A stretch of DNA of 64,000 nt, from positions 1,054,001-1,118,000 of the forward strand of contig NC_065530.1 of NCBI RefSeq assembly GCF_020184175.1, in the 5' to 3' direction. A model generated the notes under the pieces. It was not told where the DNA came from. It searched no databases and saw nothing but the letters and a program-made list of their open reading frames with translations. Shown here one piece after another: positions 25,701 to 36,698 of this stretch. Numbering within the stretch: the stretch's first letter is position 1; every line of letters starts with the position of its first letter. This DNA is from Aphis gossypii (taxonomy: Eukaryota; Arthropoda; Insecta; Hemiptera; Aphididae). A program made the translations under genes and the position numbers.

Positions 25701-28369
25701 ATTGGTTAAACCTGAGCAAGACTATGGTGACAATCCGACAATCCGGAGAAAAAAGGTGATGCTACTTACATTTTAAGTATCAAAACACAAAATCTAATCC
25801 TTTAAATTCAAGATAAGAAATAAGGAATATTTCATGTACCTATTATGATTTCAATGCATCAATAGATTCCCGTGCATTATACTTCAAATCTATTGAAAAA
25901 GATGTTCATGGAAGTTAAGGATTAAAGTTGTATAAAGGAATAAAATACTAAGAAGTATACTAAGAGTAAAATATATCATTGTATATAGGCCATGACAAAA
26001 TACAAAAATCTAACCCATTAAACCCATTGCAGGTAAAATACTGTCCTGGACAAAAGAAAAGGATGATAGAAATAACAATAATAGTATATAATAAAAACAT
26101 TATCTTTTTCTGATAATTCAAAATCAAAAGTGTCAATTTGTATTTATTTATGTTGAGGTGCGTACGGACAAGAATATTTTTATACAGTAGAGTATTAGGT
26201 AGCCTATTTATATGGGTTTGAACAGCTACCCATTTGTATACACGTTTAAAAGAGGTTAAAATTATTAAAAATCAGTAAAATATTTTTTCATCCGTCCTGA
26301 AAATAACGAAATCACTTATAAACGACCTTTTTTATTTTTTGAAAAATCTGCTTACACGTCAAAATGTGGTTGTATTAAGTATTTGTATAAAAACATTCGA
26401 TTAAAACGAGGAAATTTAATATTTAAAAAAAAAATAAATAACGGCTTCATTAAACGAGTATAGTGTTTCGAACGTCGTTCCGTGAAAATGACGAATGGAC
26501 GATATTTGAGTGAGCCGATGCGGTCAATAATTTAAACAAGTCGGCTAAAAACAAAATATTCACGAATTTAATATTCATATAAATGATCATAAAGACAACA
26601 CAATAATATATTTTAATTCCAATTTCCGATGATTCGAACGGGCAATATTTAATAACTGATTCAAAGAATCGACGAAAATCGTTATTAATTTGTAATGCTA
26701 AACGGGCGAATTTGAACGGATGTATAAAATATTTTATGATACGTGTACAATTATGCATCCAGAGACGTGACCAGTCTTTGTTTAAAAGGTAGTATTAAAA
26801 AACGCTCTAGTGAAAATAATAAAATATACGTGTGTATTTATAATATTTAATATTGGAACATTGACAAATTTAAATATTGAATTTTAAAGTTAAAATTATA
26901 AAGTTTATAAAATCTGTTATTATGTTGTTAATATGTTATCAAAAACGATCAGTGTGAAAATAGTCTAAAAAAATGCATGCGCATATTTGTATTAACTACA
27001 TAGAATAATAGAGAGTTTACCAATTGAGCTCAAAACATTTTACAATAGGTACCTAAGGATAAATTATTAGTTATTTATAATTATATAATTAATTAATACA
27101 CTAACCGATTTTATTATTAGTATTAACATATAATACAATATAAATAAACAATTATTTTTTTTTACCTTTAACAAGTTACTTTTTGATCGTCAGTTATTCA
27201 AAATTAAAGTTATACCAGTTACATTATAATTTACATTTAAATTTTTTTACAATAATAATAACACTTCGTTATTTTTGCGAGTATATTATTATAATATATA
27301 GAATATTATAACCAGTCACATTAACCAATAATCTATTATTGATCAATAAATACGTTTTTAATATTCAAGCATTTAAGTGTGTAGTTGTGATGTTTATAAT
27401 GATGAAATTAGATCGAACAACAATATGTCTATATCTGAAAGTAGGGAAATTTAAACACAAGCTCAATTGGTATTCTAACCTTAAACAAAATTTTTGTTTT
27501 AAGCGCAATTGATCCATGACCGAATAATGATCGGGTGATGGAGGTTTGGTCCTTTGGCTTATAAATTATTTATTTAGTATTTAAATATTTTAATAGTGAA
27601 AAATAAAAGATTTAATTTGAAAATACGTCAAAATGTATAAATATTTAAAGATAAAGTAACATTATGTTATAGCTGTTGACGTTATGTAATCTACGTGAGA
27701 TCTTGTCAGTGAATGATAACAATTATAATTTATAACTAATAGCTATAGATATTGTTTTAAAGTAAGGAACAAAAATATTATACTAATTGATTACTATTTT
27801 TAGTAAAAAACATCTACTACCTATTACAATAAAACTTTAGGAGTACTTATATAACACATAGGTTAATAATATTCAACACACAATTTTGGAGTTTCAATAA
27901 TTATCAATAGGTAATCATCTTTTTTTTCCACTAAGCATTATAATTTTAATTAGGTGAAATATTTATTACTAAAGCTATTGATATTTTAAGAAGAAATATT
28001 GATAATGTAAAATTATATACTATTAAACACCAGTGAATATAAGACGTTAACAAAAATGTAATTATATTCTGATTTCATTGACTTTAATTTAAAAATAAAA
28101 AGAATTACTTTTATGAACCTCCATTATCTATAATTGTTTTCTATAAAATAATATATTATGCGTTACTAATTAATTGATTTTTCAATTCGGGCGTTAGGTA
28201 CATTATAATAAAACCACAATTTTTTTATATAGATCTACGTTGATTAATGAAATAGCGCGTGTGCAACAGCTTATAATATAATTTATTCTACTGTATAATG
28301 TAAATCGTCTTAAATATCGATAGGTACGTTCATTATAACATAAAATATAGTTATAACTTTTTGTATAAC

Positions 28370-28419
28370 ATGGTAAAACCATTAGAAATGTATCCATTAA
28401 TCAATAATGTTTTATACGG
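28370..28419 (+). CDS. Possible short first coding exon
   Basis: An ATG at 28370 opens 16 codons plus two bases (MVKPLEMYPLINNVLYG) ending exactly at TACGG|GTAAGTTATT, a near-perfect donor at 28420. The surroundings are AT-rich. No matching acceptor exon was found downstream, although the frame after the donor is open to 28622. Treat it as a weak candidate: GTAAGT alone occurs by chance many times in a window this size. Confidence 0.15.
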
Positions 28420-29956
28420 GTAAGTTATTACATGTAAATGATATGTTTGACATGTTTGTTAATATTTTTAATCGATCGAAAACATCATGTGGTCAAATAA
28501 GCATTAATAAACAATTGAGACATGAAGGTATTTTTGATACTGCGATATTATGCCGTAGAAGAACTTTTTGTTTAAGTGCAAAAACAATATTCACAAAAAT
28601 AATTATACATAGGATTTATTAAGACCTTCAGTAATAGATTTTATTTTTGTTTTAATACATCAATAAATTATACGGCGAAAAATAAAATTAGTTATAATGG
28701 TTGTTGGCATTTGGTACCAAATTAAAAATATAAGGTTTAAACTCAATCGAAATTATCAACCAACAACGTTGTTGTATACAAAATAATAAAATCATAAAAA
28801 AATTAATAATATCTATGCAAATGAAATAAAATCGTGAAACTGCAATAACAAACTATAGAAACGTATATTTTAATTCAGCATGTATAACATTTATCCAAAA
28901 TGCGAAATTAACAAATAATTTTCTATATATTATTCTATACTAATGAGTAATGACAATTAGAGCTGTACGATTGTAGATTGTAGCATTTATTGGCTTGTTT
29001 ATTGAATACTTCTTTTATTGCATAAAGTTTAAAAATGAATAATAATAAAATCAATTTTGAAACTTTTTTGTTGTATATTTTGTCATTTTTGAATTTTTGA
29101 GGTCATATTTTTTCTTTTATATTACATTTTATGATATTTTTAATAATATCAATCAGCCAACAGTTTTTACATAGGTATCTACTACATTTTTCTAATTTTA
29201 CTAGCTTATTAATTAATTATTAAAATACATACATATTTTTATGATTGTATTATATTATAATTTTTATAAAAATGTTAAAATGTGTAAGCAATGAGCATCT
29301 ATCTAATATCTTAATTAAATTTGTTTTATTTTTAGTAAATATGAACATAAAAGTATATTTTTTATTTTTAATACGACAAAAAAATTATGTTTTTAAAAAA
29401 TTTTACTGACGTTTAAGTAGTTTTTAAAAATATTATATGAATATTAAACTGATTTTCTTTTATTCTAAACTTATTTTCAAGGATTTATAGCGCATTCGAT
29501 ACATAATCATGAGATGGTTTTAAGGTTAAAAGTAATTTTATATTTGAATATTTGTAAAATAAAAAATATATCTTTGTTATAGCTTGCACTGTTATTTCCT
29601 TTGTATAAATTCAAAAACTTTGGGACATCGGGTACTCCACATAGGACCATATAAAAATAACAGTTTTGGACAATTTTACAGACAATGTTAATAAATTGTA
29701 CATCGTAGAGACTTGCTTTAATTCATCCGATGACAAAACAATATCAATATTATTAACATAATTGTTCAAATTATTTTACCGTATTTAAAAACCGTTATAT
29801 AATAACGAATATATAATATTTTATATTATTATTGTAAACCACTGGCCATCTGATGAACGATTTCACAATAGGATTTAGCGTGTATCGTGCGTTGACATAA
29901 TAATTTAATATTATAATATAAAATAACTAATAAAATATCGCAAGAGAGTACTCACC

Positions 29957-30700
29957 GATTATTCCAAAGGCGACGCGTATAAAAGGGTTCAGTCCAGACA
30001 GGATTAAAAACGTTCTGTCGATGGTAAAATCACTGATCCGTGAATTAAAATTTTAAAACCCGGTTCCGAAGAATAAAACAAAATGAAATTATCGTATTAT
30101 TATACGGCGCACTTGTTCACCATTATCGAAGGTACGTAAAGCACTCGTTCGCGGACAACACAAAATATTATAATTCTTTCGAAACACAAATAAATCACTT
30201 TTCAAAACTATTAGAAATTAAATATAAAAAAAATATATAGCAATAATAATAATCCACTTGCCAGAGAACAGCGGCAAAAATTTATGCAGACGTCGAAAAC
30301 GCTGTGGCGTTTAGGTTTACAATTATAATAAAAAAAAAAAAACTAATAATAATTAATAATAATTGTAATATTATTATTAAATACGACTTAGTGATCGGCG
30401 GCGGACCTTTAATATTATAACCACGACGATATAATATACACGGACACGCACACGAAAACGGAAATAGCACAAACACACACACACACTCGCGTACCGTAAC
30501 GATCATCAGCCGAGATCCGAGTGCAGTCTCGACCGCCGCCGAACATCCCGGCAACACGAGCGCCGCCGCGGCCACTCCCTCCGAAACGGGATGACTATAG
30601 GAGCGCACGTTGCCCGCCGCCGCCGGTTGACAGCTCCATAACGACTCATTTAACTCTCGGCACTGATAGAACGTCGACGGGTCGCCCATTATTATAATGT
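29957..30700 (-). promoter_or_regulatory. CpG-rich promoter / 5' UTR block ending in a strong donor
   Basis: On the minus strand the sequence ATAATCG|GTGAGTACTC gives a near-ideal donor at 29955. Upstream of it, about 30480-30690 is strongly CpG-rich within an otherwise AT-rich region, as expected near a promoter. An ATG at 30689 opens 135 codons, beginning MGDPSTFYQCRELNESLW. Past about residue 70 this becomes Cys/Val and then Ile/Phe low complexity, so a coding reading is doubtful. The simplest model is a first, untranslated exon for the exon at 20827-21219, about 8.7 kb away. The exact start and any internal splicing are unresolved. Confidence 0.3.
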
Positions 30701-32860
30701 ACCTACTATATACGCGCGTTATTATTATATTATACTACACCGTCATCACGACATTATAATATTAAAATAATTTATAATAATAATATGATAACATTAGATT
30801 ATAATATTATTATCTTGTTTGTAATTATAACTCATTTGATTTCGGGCTTCGGCAGTTCGGCCCGCAGTTGTTTTTTAATAAAATAATATAACGCCATAAT
30901 TTATATACATATAGTTATTTATTACTATCATCATTATTATTTATTGTTATCATCGTCATTATGCATGGGAGCTTAGGGCTAGACAACGACTTTCTGTGCA
31001 GTTAAGAAAAATCAAAAATATGTAAATAGCTATTTTTTATCGTATACTAGATATTTTTATATAACTATATTTATATGCGAGTATTGAATATGATAAACAT
31101 GACCAAAAATCAATGTTTTTATTTTCAGTTTTTTTTTATAAACTATATTTTTTTATTTATTCTCTATAATAGGTATTTACAAACTATTATTATTTTTATT
31201 TTTTAGAATTATAAGGAAACTTGGCAAGGGAAACTTTTAAGGAAGAAGCCACTCAACAATAAAAACTACCTGTTTTGATGTTTTTTGTTTGCTAAACTTA
31301 TGAAATTTAATTTAAATAATCATTTTGTAGATCGCGTCACCATCTTCACTTTTAAACGTCTTGTAGAATTTCCTTGAATGGATAAGATTGATAATTTATT
31401 TTGGGATAAAAAAGTAGTTTCTTGTGAAATTTTTATTGTAGAACAGTCAACTCCATCCAGTACTATTTTTATGTTTTTGAATATTTATATGGTATTTAAT
31501 ATTTTAGTTAGAATGTTTGATTTATTATGCACTTTTACATTAACACTAAGTACCCGAGAACTGAAGCCTGTGAAAAAATGTCTACTTATCATTAAATAGC
31601 ACTAAATACTCTATATAACATACATTATTGTCATATGATAGGTATTTGACTAGATTAATTCGGTGTAACATTAATAGTATAAACTTCAATAAAATATTCT
31701 ATTCTATAAATTGATATAATTTAACAAACAGTACACCATATTTATGTTAGTACGGATATAAACGGCCATGTGTACACTCTTTTTTTATTAGATATTTCAT
31801 TTTAAAATGAATAGTGTGGCGTTATTACTCTGCGCACAAACGGAATATTTCAATTTATAAAATGTTTGTTTGAAAGCCAAAAACACTTAGACCTAAAATT
31901 TATGACTATGTATTATTTAACCTGAACTATCACAATCAAAACGTGTAAAACGCAACGTTTTTTGCAACGATACGGTTGCTGGTTGTGAAATAACACCGCG
32001 ATGACACCAGCTAGATTCGCTCGATTTAAGACCGGAAGTCTATTTTTGATCCCGAATAGAAAATTAGCCAAATAATAGAAATTACTTGGCATCGTCCTCT
32101 AAAGAAAGCAATTTTATATTTTAATTTTTTTTTAATTTTAAGGTAGAATGACATTGGTAGATTTGGTTGGCCTGAATTATATGATTTTCAGACGATTTAA
32201 GATAGATTTTGGTGAATATAATATACATATATACATATATATATGTAATATTTAAATTACTGTATATTTTTAGAATAAAAAAATCGTCCAAAGAAATATA
32301 ACTATACATGCCACAAGAGTTAAAATAATTACAACGCGAAAAATATATAGAGTTTATTTATTAGATGATAGCTATAATAATATTATAATGCTTACAATAA
32401 AATAAACAAAAATTACGATCCTCAAAAGAATTATCAAACAATATTGTGTTCAACGCTATAACATTTTATTTGTTTAGAAAAAACATATATGGCGTACGCG
32501 TTCAGTGTTTAAAATGTCTTTATTTTCAAAATGGGTTATTATTTGAAGTGGTGATATTGCACTTATATATATAATATAATCTTATAGACTATAGTGATAT
32601 TGTATTTCTTTTTAAAACAGATATCTTTGTTTTTTGTATTACCAGATAATAAAATTAATGTATATTTATTTCAATAGCAAACTTTTCACGCAGACCTAAG
32701 TAAAATATCTTGTGAGTTATTTTTATTTTAACTTACTGAAGTACTAAACGCCAATCATCTGTTTATGTATTACCTTTGTTGTTATAATATAATTGTGCAT
32801 TATGTTTGACTTTCTAAATTATAAATATTGTTCTATTTATACGTCCTGTAAATGTACATA
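30701..32860. other. AT-rich non-coding stretch
   Basis: No exon is supported. A 73-codon frame at 31378-31599 faintly recalls the C-terminal part of hAT transposases but lacks their key motifs. A GC-raised patch at about 31930-32030 has no open structure. Confidence 0.45.
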
Positions 32861-32862
32861 TA

Positions 32863-33143
32863 GTCCAGTCATTTAATCTTCAAAAAAGATGTTTTTAGGA
32901 ATTAAATAGGAAAGTTTTGAAACTTTACAGAAAATTTGGTTGTGGGTTTCTGATTAACCAAAAAAAAGTCGCAATCGCTCCGAGGTCCAAAAGTGTCCGC
33001 CATCTTAAATTTTATGTGCAATTTTTTTTACCTCGGAGCAATGGTGACTTTTTTTTGGTTAATAAGGAACCCACAACCAATCTTTTTGCAAAGTTTCAAA
33101 ACTTTCCGATTTAATTCCAGTAAAAATCGTTAAATGATTGGAC
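32863..33143. mobile_element. Foldback MITE with inverted repeats over 110 bases
   Basis: The left arm (32863-32985) and right arm (33031-33143) are inverted copies. Both start AGTCCA(G/A)TCATTTAA when read inward and share GGAAAGTTTTGAAACTTT, TTGGTTGTGGGTT, ATTAACCAAAAAAAAGTC and GCTCCGAGG. A loop of about 45 bases separates them. TA flanks both ends (32861-32862 and 33144-33145), suggesting a Tc1/mariner-type target duplication. The 65-codon frame at 32917-33114 lies inside the hairpin and is not a gene. A transcript would fold into a long near-perfect hairpin. Confidence 0.8.
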
Positions 33144-33958
33144 TAATATATGGTTTACCAAAATTATAGGCATAAACTGTAAAACGATATAGGCTTATTA
33201 GGTATAATGATGGGATTAGTGTATAATAAATAATAATCCTAACTTTTTTTCTGGATACTCCTTAAATATTAGGTATAGTTAAAATTGCCCAATGCTTAGA
33301 ACTCGCCGATGCTGAGCATTCTCTTGCATCACCCTGCTATCGAAACTGGTTCCCAGGGTGAAGTTTGGCAATGTACAGAAAAACCCATTTTTTTCGGCCC
33401 GTGGCCTGTTCTATAGCTGAATAGAGCATAGTATAGATGTGTGGTCAAGTAAGTACTTAGTATACAATATACATGTTAAAATCTATAATAAAACAGACTT
33501 AAAAAACTATAAAAATAAAAGAAAAAACTTGTTGACGATTTTAGTAAATGTATACATAGATGGTATTTGTGTTAGATACAACTGACATAATACTATAGAA
33601 CTATTGAATAAAATTTAAAACATAAGTACCTACTTTCTGTACTATTAATTGTCGCTTAATTTCATATAATATATAATTTTAAATTTTCTAGATATTTGAA
33701 AAAATTATTATTATTGGTAAATTAAGTTCTAAATGTCGTATGATTACATACAATTATATAACTATATTGTATTTGTATAGGTTAGGTTTAATATGTACCT
33801 ATAACATTTCATAAAGTAAGACTTAAGCAATGAACTATTTGTTAGTCACTGCATGTGTATGTAAAACTGATGCAAATAAAAAATGTATGTAGAGGTTATT
33901 TTGATCGATATAAATTATAGGTATCAATCATTTTTTTTATTTATCGCTTTTGCCGCAG
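33144..33958. other. AT-rich stretch with one GC-raised patch
   Basis: About 33295-33420 is GC-raised and holds a small inverted repeat, CACCCTG..CAGGGTG (about 33331-33360). It may be the remains of a repeat. Otherwise AT-rich, ending in the pyrimidine tract of the acceptor at 33958. Confidence 0.4.
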
Positions 33959-34078
33959 ACGGATAATTCACCTAGACGTCGATTACGTTGGAATTCGGGG
34001 ATCCGCAACCGCAACAGTTACAGTATTATTGCAGTAGCTACGGCAGAAAACATAAAAAGGGAAAATTATAAGGCACAG
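33959..34078 (+). CDS. Candidate cassette exon, 120 bases
   Basis: A long T-rich tract followed by cgcttttgccgcag forms a strong acceptor ending at 33958. The next 120 bases are open in frame 1 (40 codons, beginning TDNSPRRRLRWNSGIRNRNS) and end at GCACAG|GTTACA, a moderate donor at 34079. A length divisible by three with open reading fits an alternative cassette exon in a plus-strand gene. Frame 2 is also open for 25 codons (RIIHLDVDYVGIRGSATATV..) before a stop, so the frame is not settled. GC is raised over both flanks. No flanking exons are identified and no family is recognised. Confidence 0.33.
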
Positions 34079-36388
34079 GTTACACCTTAACATCCGGAAG
34101 AATCGTTACTACCTATTTATTATAAACACGCGGTGATAATGTCTGTATTACAGCGTGAACGGACCGACACGTATTATAATAGATCTTGCTGCACATGCGT
34201 TATACCTATATACATACATGTACATATTTTATTTATAAATATACACATAATATACGACCCATACTCACCCTATCTATACTGTTATTATTATTACCTGTAG
34301 GAAGGCGAGACTACTAAAATACAATATACTTATAACGACACGGCGGTGGAGATGACGGCGTATACCTGCAGCACACAGTACTGTAGGACTAGTCGGGTTG
34401 AAAATCAGTTTGAGCCGGTCTTTACATTTTTTTTCTTCTAAAATCGGATTCAAAATCGATTGGGGCGGTTACCCCCTGGCTCGAACAATTGCCCATGGGG
34501 GTGTGATGGCGGCGGCGGCGGCATTTCGGCAGCGACAGTAAAGGTGGGAGGATCAGGGTGTGTGTGCGTGTGTATATTATACAGAGGTGAAAAAAACAAC
34601 ACAAGAAAAATATTATATATAGGTACATGAGTTGTATATGTATACATACAGGTTACGGTGTGTAAGGGCAATTGGCGGCAGCGGTCGTGGAAGGACGATA
34701 ATGATGTTTTCTACACTGCGCCGACGTATATACACACGAATCATATATAATATTATTATTATACTATTCTCTCGGTGTGCCTAATCAAGGAGCACACAAT
34801 AAAACGCCTCGCGTACCTACCTACATAATAATAATGTAATATGATTATTCGTTACTGCAGAGGGTAAGGGTATAACTCGAAAGTTGTTAAGATGATAACA
34901 ATAATAATGCGCATGTTTGCGCTGACTGCAGTTGCCGTAAAATTGCATATGATGAATCAATTATCTTACTGTAGTAAATCGTTTGTCCTTTTGTTTCTAC
35001 GTGTATAGTAAACACGCGATAAACGTTTATTGTCAATAGTATAGGTATCTACAGATTTTAAGAAAATTTAACTCGAGAGAGTAAAGAAAATAATACGTGT
35101 GAGTCCTATTTAATACAACCGATGAGTATTTGTACATAAAAATTTAACTTCACATGAATTCAAAAAATAACACATACTCGAAATACAATTCACTTGGTAT
35201 ATTATCATGATATTCATTTCAATTACCAAATATATTACCTTCATTTATGTCTGTATGTACGGAGATTTACTCGAAAGCAGTGATTTAAGTTGTGCAATAC
35301 TGCAATGTTTGGCTCAAAGACAAATTGGACTAGTATGGTATAATGCTTTAAATGGGTAAATATTAATTTACAAGTAATTGTGGCGATTATTAGTAAACAT
35401 ATATTATAATGTATTTATCTTATAGATAGGTTAAGGATGCATAGATACTTGGAAAAATAAATAGTTTTTTGCCGCTAATACACGATTGGGATATCATTTC
35501 ACTTGAAGATAAATTACAAGACTGATGTTCGATAATAAATCGGTAAATTCAAAGAGTTAAATTTCAAAAATCACATGCCAGTCAATCCGCAGGGCACAGC
35601 AATGGAATAGTAGAGAACATAAAACACACGTTACGACAACAATAATACTGAAAAATAAAAACTATTACCTCTCTACGACTCGTAGTCACACGGTCAAACA
35701 ATAATATTATTATTTATTATTGTTGTTTTTAAATATTTTTAAATAGCATAGTTATCATTATGTGAAAAGTGCATAATAGTCGTTGTGCGTTTGGTGCGTG
35801 CTGCTGCGAGCCTCAGTGAACGACGTAGCATTCCGATGGGAAATTTATTTAGGCACCGATGAAATTATAATAACACCCAAGTATGTGCGCACCTATATAA
35901 TAATATGATTTATTTAATTATAATACAATATAATATATTATAGTATTGTGCGATCGCTCTTAGACGGTATACATGCGCCCCGCGTGATACGACTATCCCC
36001 CCGCTGAGGGCTGTGGAAAGGGATAGGTGGTTTGAAAGTAAGTATAATAATAATATAAATACAAAATATTCAGAGAATATGTAGGTATTTTTATGTAGTA
36101 TAAGAAAACAACGCACAGACCATTACAAACAATCGTACGACGACGACTAGTCAGGACACTTAAACAATATAAAAATATTATTAGTCAAATATTTATTTAT
36201 TATTATTATTATTCTATAATATAGTCATCAACGCGTACTTGCATCATTTGTGTGTAACACAATACGGGTAAACATGCAGCAAATCCTCTTAACTCTGGAA
36301 GAGCTGAAATCTTAATGTACCTATGGATAATATTTAAAATTATCGATAAACTTTAAATAATATAATAACAGCATGCATATTATACGCA
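34079..36388. other. Non-coding stretch
   Basis: GC-raised near 34320-34560, then AT-rich. On the minus strand a pyrimidine-rich tcgccttcctacag near 34295 and a GTGAGT near 34270 bracket only 26 bases; this is probably chance. A GC-raised patch at about 35780-35850 and 35955-36030 has no exon support. Confidence 0.4.
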
Positions 36389-36396
36389 GCGTATAG

Positions 36397-36690
36397 CAAG
36401 GGCGTATTTCTGGGGGGGGGGGGGGCGATGGGGCGATCGCCCCCCCCCCCAGAGCCTCTATTTTTATTTCTATTTAATAGTACCTACTTTAATATTTTCG
36501 TAATTATATGTAATTATGATACAAAAAGTGTACACCGAATAAAGTAAAATAATTAAACATTTTAGAATAGCGCTCCTAGTTGTTTAAATAGGTTAACATA
36601 TACATTATAATAAGGCCTTTTACGGTTTTTTTTTTTTAAATTGTATCAATAAGTCGCTCCCCCTTGAAAATAGGGCCAGAGACGCCCTTG
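36397..36690. mobile_element. hAT-type MITE with exact 8-bp target duplication
   Basis: The 294-base element is flanked by identical 8-base copies GCGTATAG at 36389-36396 and 36691-36698. An 8-base duplication is the signature of hAT-superfamily transposition. The ends are CAAGGGCGTATTTCTGG and, read inward from the right, CAAGGGCGTCTCTGG. Just inside the left end, a run of 14 G followed by CGAT and a run of 11 C can pair into a GC hairpin (about 36410-36452). There is no coding capacity, so it depended on a transposase elsewhere. The intact duplication suggests a fairly recent insertion. Confidence 0.85.
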
Positions 36691-36698
36691 GCGTATAG

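Larger units (their letters stand above)
21220..29954. other. Non-coding stretch, candidate long first intron of the minus-strand gene
   Basis: CpG-rich, repeat-laden sequence continues to about 22700, with (ATT)n near 21993-22014, GAC runs near 22380-22405, CA/CG runs near 22540-22575 and poly-T near 22780. Beyond this the DNA is AT-rich to 29950. A 102-codon minus-strand frame at 26450-26758 has no splice or family support. A plus-strand ATG at 28370 with a GTAAGT donor at 28420 is noted separately. A TAGGTACCTA copy is at 27046-27055. Confidence 0.45.

Noticed and set aside
26450..26758. 102-codon minus frame
   Set aside because: A couple of frames this long are expected by chance in this much AT-rich DNA; no splice sites, motif or family.
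29957..30030. Minus-strand reading ending LSGLNPFIRVAFGIIG just before the GTGAGT donor
   Set aside because: Briefly resembles a membrane-protein N-terminus, but there is no ATG and a stop lies close upstream, so UTR is simpler.
31378..31599. Possible hAT transposase remnant
   Set aside because: Only a loose likeness to the C-terminal dimerisation region; key residues are not seen.
32917..33114. 65-codon plus frame
   Set aside because: Lies within the inverted repeats of the foldback MITE; the frame is a consequence of the hairpin.
34270..34297. 26-base minus-strand segment between a good acceptor and GTGAGT
   Set aside because: Too short and low complexity (AAT repeats) to believe without transcript evidence.
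35600..35690. Minus-strand acceptor tttttatttttcag with open sequence after it
   Set aside because: The nearest upstream donor is only about 20 bases away, too close for an intron, and two frames are equally open.
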